A stretch of 42,617 nucleotides of DNA, from the NCBI GenBank assembly GCA_016927655.1, contig JAFGMG010000012.1:1-42617 (forward strand), written 5' to 3'. The DNA comes from Candidatus Dojkabacteria bacterium. GTDB taxonomy: Bacteria; Patescibacteriota; Dojkabacteria; B142; JAFGMG01. Positions 23,468 through 31,846 of this stretch are shown piece after piece. The position numbers were made by a program, and so were the translations under genes. Each line of letters opens with the position of its first letter. Positions within the stretch are counted from its first letter, which is position 1. The notes below the pieces were generated by a model. That model was not told the origin of the DNA and did no database searches. It was given only the letters and a program-made list of their open reading frames with translations.

Positions 23468-25975
23468 TTATTTTTTTTCAAAAGTAAAATTATCTTTTGT
23501 AAAATCTATTAGAATTTTATCTTTTTTCTTGAATTTACCCTCAAGGATCATTTTCGATAAAGTGCTGTCTATCTCTCGCTGAATTGTCCTTCGAAGCGGT
23601 CTTGCTCCAAATTGCGGATCATATCCAAGTCTTGCAAGTTCAGCTACTGCTTTTTCGCTCACCTCCAATTTCATGCCCTGTGCTGATAACAGTTTTTCTG
23701 TTTTTCCAAGCATCAGCCTGATTATATTTTCAAGCTGCTTTTCGTCTAGCGATTTAAAAACAATTATTTCATCTACTCTATTTATAAATTCGGGTCTAAA
23801 TGTCTTTTTCAGCTCCTCCATCATTTCTTCCTTCAGCTCGATCCAGTCTTTTTCAAATACTTCACCTGTAGCCTTTTTAATTTCCTGCGATTTGATTTTT
23901 TCTAATATTATTTCAGATCCGATATTTGATGTAGCAATAATAATTGTGTTTTTGAAATCGACTGTTCTGCCCTTGCTATCTGTCAGTCTTCCATCTTCAA
24001 GAATTTGAAGCAGAATATTAAACACATCTGGATGTGCTTTTTCAATCTCATCAAGAAGGATCACACTATATGGCCTTCTTCGTATCTGTTCTGTAAGCTG
24101 GCCGCCCTCTTCATATCCTACGTATCCTGGCGGTGAGCCGATCAATCTGGAAACAGCGAAGCGCTCCATATATTCACTCATATCCAGCCTGATAATTGAT
24201 TCCTCATCGCCAAATATGTACTCAGCAAGTGCTTTTGCCAGTTCAGTTTTGCCAACACCAGTTGGCCCCAGGAAAATAAACGAAGCAATCGGCCTATTAG
24301 GATCCTGAAGACCTGCCCTGCTCCTTCTAATTGCATCTGAAACAAGTCTAACAGCGTCTTCCTGCCCGACAATTCTTCCATGCAGTTTTTCTTCTAATTT
24401 GATGAGCGACTCCTTCTCCTCCTGTTTTAATTCACTTACTGGGATACCTGTCATTCTTGAAAGGATTTCTGCAACATCTTCAACTTTTACTTCTGAGCTG
24501 CCAGTCCCTCGTTTTTTCATCCATTCCTCTTCAATAGGAGCTAGTCTTTCACTTTGTTTTTCAATTTGCTGCTTTAGTTCTGCTGCCTCCTTATGTTTAC
24601 CGGCTCTTGTGAGGGATTCGCGCTCTCTTTCCAGTTTTGCAATCTGAGATTTATACTCACGAAGTTCTTCTGGCTCTGAAGTTGAGGTCAGTCTAACTTT
24701 ACTTGCGGCTTCATCAATTATATCTATTGCTTTATCTGGTAGAAATCTGTCTTTTATATATCTATCAGAAAGATTTGCCGCAGCAACGAGTGCTTCATCG
24801 CTAATTTTTATCCTGTGATGCGCCTCATATTGATCTCTGATGCCTCTTAGTATTTCAATTGTCTGTTCCACATTTGGCTCGTCCACAAGCACAGGCTGAA
24901 ACCTTCTTTCAAGTGCAGCGTCTTTCTCAATGTATTTTTTGTATTCACTAAGAGTTGTTGCGCCTACAACCTGCAGCTCGCCTCTTGCCAGCGCCGGCTT
25001 TAGCATATTTGAAAGATCCAGACCACCCTCCTGCGCTCCGGAGCCGACTATTGTATGAAGCTCATCTATGAATAATATCGTTTCTCTTTCATTTTTTTCT
25101 AGTTCTTCTATCAGCTTTTTAGCGCGTTCCTCAAACTCTCCGCGGTATTTCGAACCTGCAACAAGCATTCCAAGATCCAATGCCTTTACTTTCTTCCCTT
25201 TCAGACTTTCAGGAACGTTTTCTGTGACTATTCTATGTGCCAAGCCCTCTGCGATGGCAGTTTTTCCTACACCCGGCTCACCAATCAATACCGGGTTATT
25301 TTTTCTGCGCCTTGCAAGTATTTCTATCACTCTTGTTATCTCGTCACTTCTGCCTATTACAGGATCAATCTTGCCCTGGGCTGCGAGCACTGTCAGGTCT
25401 CTCGAATACTTGTCTAATTCAGGCGTACCACTTTTCTCAGCTGTAATATTCCCCTCCTTGTCACCCTCTCCGACAAGTTTTATAACAGCCTGTCTGACTT
25501 TTGGATGAGTTAGGGTGTGTTTCTTTAGAATCTGCGCTGCGAGTCCTTCATCTTCTCTAATTAATGCTAATAGAATGTGTTCTGTACCAATATAATTGTG
25601 GTTTAATTCCTGCGCCTCTTGATAGGATAATTGTAAAACTCTTTTGGCTCTTGGGGTAAGCCCGGGAGATTCACCTTCATAATTACCACTGGAAGTTTGT
25701 GAGTCGACATAATCCAATAACTCTTTTTGATCTATTCCGAGAGATTTAAATAGTCTCCTCATCAATTCTCCATCATTTAGGATTCCGTATAGAAGATGCT
25801 CTGTATCGATATTTGCTTGTTTTTTCTCCAGTGTATAAATTGCAGCTTTTTGGATTGCATCCTTTGTCCTTTCAGCGAATAGTTCTGTCAGATCGATTCT
25901 TTCCTGCGGCTGCTGCTGCATTTTTTTTAATCTTTCAAATGGGTCTTCATCGAAAAACGGATCATCTGAAAACAT
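23468..25975 (-). CDS. clpC: ClpC-type AAA+ unfoldase without a recognisable ClpP-binding loop
   Basis: An 835-aa Clp/Hsp100 chaperone that unfolds or disaggregates proteins with ATP. Two Clp-N repeats occupy about 29-170. AAA+ ring 1 has Walker A GEPGVGKT (232-239) and Walker B FIDE (302-305). The middle domain (about 434-490) is short, as in ClpC, not long as in ClpB. AAA+ ring 2 has Walker A GPTGVGKT (570-577), [11 protein letters not shown] (640-650) and C-terminal [12 protein letters not shown]. The segment after TSNIGSE, where ClpC carries a [LIV]GF tripeptide for docking to ClpP, shows no such motif. The N-terminus has an extra acidic Asp/Phe-rich leader. It heads a five-gene unit; a promoter lies upstream. 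Whether it pairs with ClpP here is uncertain. Confidence 0.93.
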   Translation of the reverse strand: MFSDDPFFDEDPFERLKKMQQQPQERIDLTELFAERTKDAIQKAAIYTLEKKQANIDTEHLLYGILNDGELMRRLFKSLGIDQKELLDYVDSQTSSGNYEGESPGLTPRAKRVLQLSYQEAQELNHNYIGTEHILLALIREDEGLAAQILKKHTLTHPKVRQAVIKLVGEGDKEGNITAEKSGTPELDKYSRDLTVLAAQGKIDPVIGRSDEITRVIEILARRRKNNPVLIGEPGVGKTAIAEGLAHRIVTENVPESLKGKKVKALDLGMLVAGSKYRGEFEERAKKLIEELEKNERETILFIDELHTIVGSGAQEGGLDLSNMLKPALARGELQVVGATTLSEYKKYIEKDAALERRFQPVLVDEPNVEQTIEILRGIRDQYEAHHRIKISDEALVAAANLSDRYIKDRFLPDKAIDIIDEAASKVRLTSTSEPEELREYKSQIAKLERERESLTRAGKHKEAAELKQQIEKQSERLAPIEEEWMKKRGTGSSEVKVEDVAEILSRMTGIPVSELKQEEKESLIKLEEKLHGRIVGQEDAVRLVSDAIRRSRAGLQDPNRPIASFIFLGPTGVGKTELAKALAEYIFGDEESIIRLDMSEYMERFAVSRLIGSPPGYVGYEEGGQLTEQIRRRPYSVILLDEIEKAHPDVFNILLQILEDGRLTDSKGRTVDFKNTIIIATSNIGSEIILEKIKSQEIKKATGEVFEKDWIELKEEMMEELKKTFRPEFINRVDEIIVFKSLDEKQLENIIRLMLGKTEKLLSAQGMKLEVSEKAVAELARLGYDPQFGARPLRRTIQREIDSTLSKMILEGKFKKKDKILIDFTKDNFTFEKK

Positions 25976-26004
25976 TTTCTTTGAGAATTAACAACTACTG
26001 AAAC

Positions 26005-26034
26005 ATTCTAGCAAAGAATAGAAGCATGTGCCAA
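26005..26034 (-). promoter_or_regulatory. Promoter of the clpC unit
   Basis: Minus strand: -35 TTGGCA (26029-26034), 18-bp spacer, -10 TAGAAT (26005-26010). Transcription would start about 23 nt before the ATG at 25975. No CIRCE-type inverted repeat or CtsR-like operator is apparent. Confidence 0.55.
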
Positions 26035-26042
26035 AATTATTC

Positions 26043-27029
26043 TTAAATAATTCCTGCCTTTTGCCTTATACGTCTATCACTTCTTATACCATGGATAATA
26101 TCTCTAAGTGCTATTGCTCCAACTACGATCATTCCAGCAACCGTACCTCCAAGGCCGATTTTTAAAATATCTTTCTCCGTTAAATTATTTACCCCAAGTT
26201 TTTCTGCAATTGTTTCGTTTGCAACTACGATACTAAATTCCTTCGCGACTACTATATCAGAAGCATTTTGCACGGCCGTATCTTCATTATCAATCAGTGT
26301 CATGTTTGCATCTACACGAACGGCAATAGCAGTATTGTTAAAGCCGCAGGGATTTGTTTTAGCGTCATCTTCACTAACAATTGAAACGACTAATCCAACA
26401 AGGTTGTTTGTTCCTTCTTCATATATTGGACTCCCGCTGTCACCAAAACAAATCCCCGAATCCCCAGTACCTCTAAGCCTAAACGTCTTTGAATTTATAT
26501 CTGATATGCAAAGCTGTGCACTTTTTCTAAGCATTGGAGGATCTTCCGGCAGCTCAGTTCTTCCATATGCGATAACCCGGTAATTGCAGCCTACAGCGGG
26601 CTCTTTAATATCAGCAAATGAAGTAAAAAACCCATCATTTGAAAACCTTAATAGTGCAAAATCATCTGTGCGCGATTCCTCCCTCACCCAGCCTTCTTTT
26701 TGAATTGCCTTCGTCACCTGCTGATCATCTGATCTAGTCGAGGTATATATTCCTTTCCCAAGATACATACCTGTAGCATCATCTACGCAATGTGCTGCAG
26801 TTACAGCTTTCGTTCCATCTATCACAGAATATCCACAGGTTTTTATACCAGTTGATGTTTCAGTTATCACGTATCCAGCAGAGGGATAGCCAAATTCGCT
26901 GACTCCCCCATAAAGCGCTGAAGAATCATCCGGGGCGACATCCTCATCCTTCTGCAGCACATAGACTAGGTATGCACCCAGTGCAAGAAGTACTAACATA
27001 ATTACTGCCGGGATGATTTTTTTTATCAC
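26043..27029 (-). CDS. Membrane-anchored trypsin-like (S1) serine protease
   Basis: A 328-aa protease with an N-terminal membrane span (about 5-25) and a second hydrophobic segment near the C-terminus (about 289-308) followed by a basic tail, so both ends probably sit in or at the membrane with the protease outside. The catalytic triad is visible: His80 in TAAHC, Asp123 in TDDFALLRF, and Ser198 in CFGDSGSP. Two Cys near the active site (C194, C228) may form a disulfide. There is no PDZ domain, so it is not a DegP/HtrA. The start is GTG. It may process envelope proteins; the target is unknown. Confidence 0.88.
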   Translation of the reverse strand: MIKKIIPAVIMLVLLALGAYLVYVLQKDEDVAPDDSSALYGGVSEFGYPSAGYVITETSTGIKTCGYSVIDGTKAVTAAHCVDDATGMYLGKGIYTSTRSDDQQVTKAIQKEGWVREESRTDDFALLRFSNDGFFTSFADIKEPAVGCNYRVIAYGRTELPEDPPMLRKSAQLCISDINSKTFRLRGTGDSGICFGDSGSPIYEEGTNNLVGLVVSIVSEDDAKTNPCGFNNTAIAVRVDANMTLIDNEDTAVQNASDIVVAKEFSIVVANETIAEKLGVNNLTEKDILKIGLGGTVAGMIVVGAIALRDIIHGIRSDRRIRQKAGII

Positions 27030-27053
27030 TATGGTTTTTTAATTTAGCCTATT

Positions 27054-27812
27054 TTACTCTAAAAATCTCAGTGCGTACATAATGATAAGACCGACAGCCA
27101 GCATTCCAAATAGTATTATGTCGTACAATTTCCTTTTTGATTCTTTAATTTCTACAAATAAATCTGATAATGAAATCTGCAGAAATACTCCCGCAACAAA
27201 TGCGATAATCAAAGGCTCTACTGGCTCAAGTTGTTCCGCAAATGCGATATAAATTATAGCTCCAGCTATGCTTGTCAGACCGCTTATAAAATTAAAAAAC
27301 AGTGCTCTCGATTTGCTAAATCCAGCGTGCATTAGAATTCCAAAGTCTGCTATTTCCTGAGGTATCTCGTGTAAAGCGACTGCAAGTGTAACGGACAGAC
27401 CAATTACAGGTGACACTCCGAATGCTGCTGCAATTGCGATTCCGTCCAGGAAATTGTGTAGACCATCTCCAAATAAATTCGTCATATAGAGGACCTTGTT
27501 ATGTCTTGAATGCCCGCATTCTTCACACTCAATCTTGCCATGATGATGCCAGTGCAGATATTTTTCGAAAATGAACAATACCAAAATTCCCATAAGTACT
27601 GCAAACAAGATCTCATCTACATTAGAGCTTTCTTCTAGCGCCTCTGGTAATAGGTGGAAGAATGTATCTCCAAGTAATGTGCCTGCAGCAAGTGCGACTA
27701 GGAAATATGAGATATCTTTCACTTTTTTAGATTTCCAGCCAATAGTGAAAAGCCCCACAAGAGCAATACAAGATATTCCGGCTGAAGATAATATCGCATA
27801 CATAAATGACAT
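27054..27812 (-). CDS. ZIP family divalent metal transporter
   Basis: A 252-aa ZIP protein with about eight membrane spans, importing Zn2+ or related metals (some bacterial members act more broadly). The membrane-embedded metal-binding motifs are HNFLDG (119-124) and HEIPQE (148-153). The loop before them is His/Cys-rich (HWHHHGKIECEECGHSRH), typical of a metal-sensing or binding loop. Length is normal. The gene has its own promoter and is followed 24 bp later by the protease gene on the same strand. Confidence 0.92.
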   Translation of the reverse strand: MSFMYAILSSAGISCIALVGLFTIGWKSKKVKDISYFLVALAAGTLLGDTFFHLLPEALEESSNVDEILFAVLMGILVLFIFEKYLHWHHHGKIECEECGHSRHNKVLYMTNLFGDGLHNFLDGIAIAAAFGVSPVIGLSVTLAVALHEIPQEIADFGILMHAGFSKSRALFFNFISGLTSIAGAIIYIAFAEQLEPVEPLIIAFVAGVFLQISLSDLFVEIKESKRKLYDIILFGMLAVGLIIMYALRFLE

Positions 27813-27821
27813 TACTAAAAT

Positions 27822-27851
27822 TTTATGCTTTTATTGTAACAAGTTTGTCAA
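27822..27851 (-). promoter_or_regulatory. Promoter of the ZIP transporter gene (near-leaderless)
   Basis: Minus strand: perfect -35 TTGACA (27846-27851), 18-bp spacer, -10 CATAAA (27822-27827). Nine nt separate the -10 from the ATG at 27812, so any leader would be only about 2-3 nt long. Confidence 0.5.
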
Positions 27852-28024
27852 ATGCAATATTTTGACATAACATCCGACGCCTTACTTAGAAAACCAGATT
27901 AGGAATAGAATTAAGATGATATGACCCACGGGTTCAAATGTCGAGCCGGATTATTCAAGCTCCCACAAACTTAACACCAATATCTTACTACTGTAATATA
28001 GAAGTGCTTTTATTATAAACTGAA

Positions 28025-28606
28025 ATGACAGATCTAACCAAAATCTTTCTAGCAATCTTCATAATATACCAGCCAATCACTTTGTTTATACTTATCCAGT
28101 TAGAAAGACGTTTTCAAGGCTACACGATCAGACGTGATGTGGTAAGCCTGCTTGGCACTCAAGAATTTCCATACGGTTTTATATTTAATTTGAATGCTGT
28201 TGTCTATGGATTATCAGCACTATCTTTAGCATTGGCACAATATCAACTACTAGAAAGAACTTTATTAAATCAAATAGGATTTATTTCGCTCTTAGTTTGC
28301 TGTCTTGCTACTGCATCAGCAGGTATATTCCCAATGCACACTCGAAAAATCCCACACATTATCTCAAGCTATTTCGTTTTTGGAGGTATATTTATGGTTG
28401 CAGTATCACATATCCCGATCTTTTATCAGCAAATATTTTCCTACTCTTCTTTGATTTTGTATTCGGGAATAGTTGCAATTACCATAGTTATCCTTCTCTC
28501 CTCTTACCTAAACAAAAAACTACAACATTCCTTGCCTGAATGGATGGCAATATTTTTTGCAATTCTCTGGAACACTTCAGTCTCGATACTAATGATTACC
28601 AACTAA
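28025..28606 (+). CDS. DUF998 family membrane protein
   Basis: A 193-aa integral membrane protein with about six spans. It fits the DUF998 pattern: DVVSLLG after span 1, a FNLNAVVYG segment, and ATASAGIFPMHTRKIPHIISSY with the Phe-Pro-x-His-like motif before a membrane span. Function is unknown for the family. A TATTAT -10-like element (28011-28016) lies 8 nt before the ATG. It lies between two short sequences that resemble the 3' end of the neighbouring tRNA-Glu (27918-27932 and 28655-28673), so it may be a recent insertion (inference). Confidence 0.82.
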   Translation: MTDLTKIFLAIFIIYQPITLFILIQLERRFQGYTIRRDVVSLLGTQEFPYGFIFNLNAVVYGLSALSLALAQYQLLERTLLNQIGFISLLVCCLATASAGIFPMHTRKIPHIISSYFVFGGIFMVAVSHIPIFYQQIFSYSSLILYSGIVAITIVILLSSYLNKKLQHSLPEWMAIFFAILWNTSVSILMITN

Positions 28607-28654
28607 GAGAAGAGGTTTATTTGTGAAGCTCTAAAAGCACTACCTGGAGAAAGA

Positions 28655-28673
28655 TATGACCCCACGGGGAATC
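28655..28673 (+). repeat. Duplicated tRNA-Glu 3' end (copy 1)
   Basis: The 19-mer TATGACCCCACGGGGAATC is identical to 28800-28818, which is the 3' end of tRNA-Glu (acceptor plus T-stem) with two bases beyond it. The copies are 145 bp apart. Direct repeats of a tRNA 3' end are the usual sign of site-specific integration, though no integrase is present here. A weaker partial match (GATATGACCCACGGG) lies at 27918-27932. Confidence 0.8.
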
Positions 28674-28682
28674 CCCACGCCA

Positions 28683-28702
28683 AGAACAGATAAATCTGTT
28701 CT
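28683..28702. other. Short perfect hairpin between the tRNA-Glu repeats
   Basis: An 8-bp stem AGAACAGA/TCTGTTCT closes a TAAA loop. There is no T-run, so it is not a standard terminator on either strand. It sits within the 145-bp unit bounded by the tRNA-Glu repeats, followed by a GC-richer stretch (AAGCGTACTTTCGCTT) that can also fold. Confidence 0.5.
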
Positions 28703-28773
28703 ATGGCTCTGGACAAGCGTACTTTCGCTTCGCTCAGTTACAGTTCACCAGGAGAGTGATAAGCAAACAAAAA

Positions 28774-28800
28774 CCACCTTGCGGTGGATTTTATTTTCTT
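28774..28800. terminator. Bidirectional intrinsic terminator between DUF998 and tRNA-Glu
   Basis: Stem CCACC/GGTGG (28774-28778, 28783-28787) with loop TTGC (GCAA on the other strand), T-rich on the plus strand (ATTTTATTTTCTT) and GTTTTTGTTTG on the minus strand. It would end transcripts of the DUF998 gene from the left and of tRNA-Glu from the right. Confidence 0.75.
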
Positions 28801-28818
28801 ATGACCCCACGGGGAATC
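28800..28818 (+). repeat. Duplicated tRNA-Glu 3' end (copy 2, inside the intact tRNA)
   Basis: Identical to 28655-28673; this copy belongs to the intact tRNA-Glu gene. Confidence 0.8.
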
Positions 28819-28873
28819 GAACCCCGATCGTCGGGATGAAAACCCGGTGTACTAACCGTTATACTATGGGGCC
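28802..28873 (-). tRNA. tRNA-Glu (anticodon UUC)
   Basis: A complete tRNA: acceptor GGCCCCA/TGGGGTC, anticodon stem CCGGG/CCCGA with loop TTTTCAT (anticodon TTC), T-arm GGGG-TTCGATT-CCCC. The discriminator is A; CCA is not encoded. An extended -10-like TGCTAAAAT lies about 40 bp upstream. Its 3' end is duplicated 145 bp away. Confidence 0.97.
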
Positions 28874-28945
28874 AGTTTTGAAGCTGGCATGTATTGCCAA
28901 AGAGCTCTGCAATTTTAGCATATTGGTGATTCTTTAGTAAATGAT

Positions 28946-28971
28946 AAAAAGCGCTCTTTCGAGCGCTTTTT
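28946..28971. terminator. Strong bidirectional intrinsic terminator after the repetitive 187-aa gene
   Basis: A perfect stem: AAAAAGCGCTC (28946-28956), loop TTTC, then GAGCGCTTTTT (28961-28971). It lies 20 bp past the stop of the minus-strand 187-aa gene and has runs of T on both strands. Confidence 0.9.
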
Positions 28972-28990
28972 CAAAGCAATTTAAAAGCTT

Positions 28991-29554
28991 CTAATCCTTG
29001 CTTCCGGATAATGCGCTCTCAATCAAGTCTCTTGGAAGTTCAGCAGCCGATAGAAGAGCATCTCTTACACTCTTTGTCGCCTCGTCACCAATATTGTCAG
29101 CTCCTTTGATAAGTCCGGAAACAGTAGCACTTACAGCATCCGCTGTATTTACACCTACTTGTTCGCTCGCTTTTATAACCCCGGACACACTACCTACTGC
29201 AACTGCGCCAAGATCAGCACCAGTGCCGCTTGCTTCTGAGATTGTTGTTTGAGCAAATCCTCCAAGCGATTCTATCACTCCAGCGCCGCTTTTACTCACT
29301 GCAGTCACCAGTCCCATAAATAATCCAGCCGTAGCATCAATCCCTTCATTTCCACTCTCATTGATTCCTTTTAGAACCCCTCTAATTACACTGCTTGTTG
29401 TCTCCACACCCGTTGTTGTGAGACTTCCAATATCTTCCACCCCGCCCTCAATTTGAGAAACAACGAGTTCTCTTACTGCAGTTGCAACATCCCCTACGCC
29501 GTTGATAGCAGCAACTACTGCACCCACCACTTCATTTACAATCTTTTCTAACAT
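28991..29554 (-). CDS. Repetitive Gly/Ala/Val-rich helical protein
   Basis: A 187-aa protein with no Cys, Trp, His or Tyr, built of recurring units of about 18-19 residues: for example VIRGVLKGINESGNEGID, LFMGLVTAVSKSGAGVIE, VSGVIKASEQVGVNTAD and VSGLIKGADNIGDEATK. Each has a hydrophobic V-x-G-h-h face followed by a Gly turn and polar residues, so amphipathic helices stacked in a row are likely, as in phasin-like, apolipoprotein-like or LEA-like surface-coating proteins. There is no signal peptide or true membrane span. Function is unknown. It has its own strong terminator, suggesting it may be well expressed. Confidence 0.8.
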   Translation of the reverse strand: MLEKIVNEVVGAVVAAINGVGDVATAVRELVVSQIEGGVEDIGSLTTTGVETTSSVIRGVLKGINESGNEGIDATAGLFMGLVTAVSKSGAGVIESLGGFAQTTISEASGTGADLGAVAVGSVSGVIKASEQVGVNTADAVSATVSGLIKGADNIGDEATKSVRDALLSAAELPRDLIESALSGSKD

Positions 29555-29607
29555 TATTAACTAATGTAATAAATAAAATAAATTTAACTTCTTATAGACT
29601 ACATAAA

Positions 29608-30705
29608 TTAGCCCCGCTTGACAAGCAATTGCCCGGCACCTACATTTACTTTGATCTTCAGCGTTTCAAATGCATTCTCCAGATCTTGAGTAAACTGACC
29701 GTCACCGCTGTATTTTTTACCATCTATTTCCATCTGTCCTGCACCAATATCATATTCAACGTCCAACTCGACATCTTCTGGCAATACCAGAGTCGCCTCG
29801 CCAGCCCCAATATCTATATTGATCTCATTTGGGATAGCACCACTCCCCAGATCGATTGTTATCTCGCCTGCTCCAATGTCCAAATCAAGTTTGTCGATAT
29901 CCAATCTTTCAAAGTCCATCTCCCCTTCTCCCGCACCCAGATTTACGTCTAAATCTGTCAAAATGTCACTCCTGCCGAAATTGAAATTATATTCGTTTTC
30001 GTAATTTGCCAAAAATGCTATCCATTTTTGCCTTGTTTCAAAACCTATACTCAAATTCCCTTTATTTTCTTCTACACTCCATTCTGGGTTTTCAAATTTT
30101 TCGGCATATTTTAGACCTGCCTCCAAAAAATTCAGCGAATTTTCATCAGTAAGTGTATATTTACCTGCTCCAAGATCCAGAGCGACCGCTCTGCTTTCAA
30201 TTCCCTCGTAATCACTATCCTTGATCGTAAATTCCTCTTCAGTATATTCCGCCTTTTTTATAAGTGAAATCTCAGATAAATTTATTCCGATATTATTATC
30301 TACCCAATTTTTAAATGAGTCATCCGTTGCTGCTGCAACAAGGCCGACAAAAAACAAAAATATAAATGCGGTGAAGCATCCAAATAAGCAGTTCAATACT
30401 CTGTTCTTCCCAATTATCATCTCGATTCCCCAGATTACAAATACAAGCGGCCACAATTGCCAGATATTTGACCATAGATCCCAGGAAATCACTCCAGTCG
30501 TATTTAGCAGAAGAAGAACTCCTGCGCCTATTAATATAAAAGCGCACGAGAATCCGTGATGATCAAATTCCTGTTCTTTTTGGGGTTTATTTTCACTAGT
30601 TTCTGACTTTTGCAAGTCTTGAGGCCTTTCCTTCGCTTCAACTTTTTCTTTCTCCTTGATTATCTCTGGATTATCATTCGCTTTGTCTTTCCTGGATGTC
30701 GCCAT
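29608..30705 (-). CDS. LiaF/LiaI-like membrane protein with a six-repeat beta (toastrack-like) domain
   Basis: A 365-aa protein. The first 48 residues are charged and probably disordered. About four membrane spans follow (51-125) with the WPLVFVIWGIEMIIGK pattern of the LiaI/LiaF transmembrane domain. The rest is an outward beta domain with a repeated motif: DLGAGKYTL, NLGAGEGEM, DIGAGEITI, DIGAGEATL, DIGAGQMEI and NVGAGQLLV. This matches the toastrack-type beta-solenoid domain of envelope-stress (Lia/Psp) proteins. No LiaRS or PspA gene is adjacent, so a role in sensing envelope stress is inference. It lies 53 bp before the repetitive 187-aa gene on the same strand. Confidence 0.85.
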   Translation of the reverse strand: MATSRKDKANDNPEIIKEKEKVEAKERPQDLQKSETSENKPQKEQEFDHHGFSCAFILIGAGVLLLLNTTGVISWDLWSNIWQLWPLVFVIWGIEMIIGKNRVLNCLFGCFTAFIFLFFVGLVAAATDDSFKNWVDNNIGINLSEISLIKKAEYTEEEFTIKDSDYEGIESRAVALDLGAGKYTLTDENSLNFLEAGLKYAEKFENPEWSVEENKGNLSIGFETRQKWIAFLANYENEYNFNFGRSDILTDLDVNLGAGEGEMDFERLDIDKLDLDIGAGEITIDLGSGAIPNEINIDIGAGEATLVLPEDVELDVEYDIGAGQMEIDGKKYSGDGQFTQDLENAFETLKIKVNVGAGQLLVKRG

Positions 30706-30797
30706 ATTGAATTTCCGCTAATATCTAACATAACCAGCTTAGGCGAAATTCAAAATAATGTCTAGAGTCTTTTTAAAATCAACAGTGAATCGTTTTC

Positions 30798-31079
30798 CTA
30801 TCTTAGTAGCTCCGTAACAGTAAGCTGTTCTTGCAGGGCCTCTGGCTGATTACAGCCTCCATCATTAGCAATAGCAAGAATTCTTTCAAGTAAACTTTTC
30901 AATCTTTCAGGTTCCAATGGTACGGTGGTTGACCTACCATCTATAATACGATTTGCACCGTTTCCTTTTTGATGTTCATACTCATGCAATAGCAGGCAAG
31001 TAGGAGTATTACCTTCTGGGTCTTCTGCATTGAAATGGTATCTGCAACCAAAACAAAGTTCTGTGTTAATTTCGCTCAC
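30798..31079 (-). CDS. Hypothetical small Cys/His-containing protein
   Basis: A 93-aa soluble protein starting with GTG. The N-terminal half has Cys9-x2-Cys12 (CFGCRYHF), then Cys28 and two His in CLLLHEYEH, a possible zinc site. The C-terminal half is helical (LKSLLERILAIANDGG). No family is recognised. A -10 TATAAT (31102-31107, minus) lies 22 bp upstream. It stands alone. Confidence 0.65.
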   Translation of the reverse strand: MSEINTELCFGCRYHFNAEDPEGNTPTCLLLHEYEHQKGNGANRIIDGRSTTVPLEPERLKSLLERILAIANDGGCNQPEALQEQLTVTELLR

Positions 31080-31123
31080 AATTGGATACTAAAGAGGAGG
31101 TATTATATCATACATATATACCC

Positions 31124-31813
31124 TTATCCAATAATTTTCCCACTTTCCATCTCAATAATTCTCTCCGTTTTATTTGCGATTTCCTCATCATGAGTGACTA
31201 TTACCATTGTCTGGTCAAGCTCTTTATTTAGCCTCAAAATCATATCAAATACTTCAAATGCCGTTTTTCTATCCAGATTCCCAGTTGGTTCGTCTGCCCA
31301 GATAACTGCAGGATTATGAACAAGTGCCCTTGCGATTGTAACTCTCTGCCTCTGACCGCCCGAAAGCTCGCTAGGCTTGTGGTTTGCGCGGTCCTTTAGC
31401 CCGACGACATCTAGCATCTCTAGAGCTTTTTCTTTTGCCTCTTTCGCACTATCTCCTGCTATTAAAAGAGGCATCTGCACGTTTTCTAGAGCAGTTAACA
31501 CTGGTATCAGATTGAACGTCTGAAAGATAAAACCCATTTTTCTCGCTCTGTATTTTGTCTTTTTCCTATCACCCATTTTCTGCAAATCCTGCCCGTCTAT
31601 CAATATTTCACCTGAAGTTGCCTCATCAATCCCGGAAATTACGTTCAGAAGTGTTGTCTTTCCCGATCCACTTGGCCCCATGATAGCAACAACCTCACCT
31701 CTCTTGACTTCTATATCTACGTCATCAACCGCACGTACCTCATTTTCCTTTCCAATATTGTATATTTTTTTGATATTTTTTGCTTTTATTATTGAATTTT
31801 TATTACTGGCCAT
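31124..31813 (-). CDS. ABC transporter ATP-binding protein (MacB/LolD type)
   Basis: A 229-aa ATPase. Walker A is GPSGSGKTT (46-54), the Q-loop FIFQTFNLIP, signature LSGGQRQR (150-157), Walker B VIWADEPTGNLD and the switch His in VTHDE. The TGNLD and FQTFNLIPVLTALENV features place it with the MacB/LolD/FtsE branch, which powers mechanotransmission rather than ordinary import. It follows the large FtsX-type permease by 33 bp and forms a pair with it. Confidence 0.95.
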   Translation of the reverse strand: MASNKNSIIKAKNIKKIYNIGKENEVRAVDDVDIEVKRGEVVAIMGPSGSGKTTLLNVISGIDEATSGEILIDGQDLQKMGDRKKTKYRARKMGFIFQTFNLIPVLTALENVQMPLLIAGDSAKEAKEKALEMLDVVGLKDRANHKPSELSGGQRQRVTIARALVHNPAVIWADEPTGNLDRKTAFEVFDMILRLNKELDQTMVIVTHDEEIANKTERIIEMESGKIIG

Positions 31814-31846
31814 TTTTGTCTTTTAATATTTTAAAATTTTACAAAT

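Noticed and set aside
25068-25508. Long antisense open frames inside clpC (also inside the permease, lysS and nrdJ genes)
   Set aside because: Ser/Phe-rich shadow frames opposite strongly conserved proteins; no promoter, Shine-Dalgarno or homologous motif.
27918-27955. Additional tRNA gene (GACCCACGGGTTCAAAT resembles a T-arm)
   Set aside because: The stem partner is missing and no acceptor or anticodon arm can be built; kept only as a weak repeat match.
28656-28937. Plus-strand 93-codon open frame
   Set aside because: It runs antisense through tRNA-Glu, a terminator and the repeat unit; its peptide reflects RNA-gene sequence.
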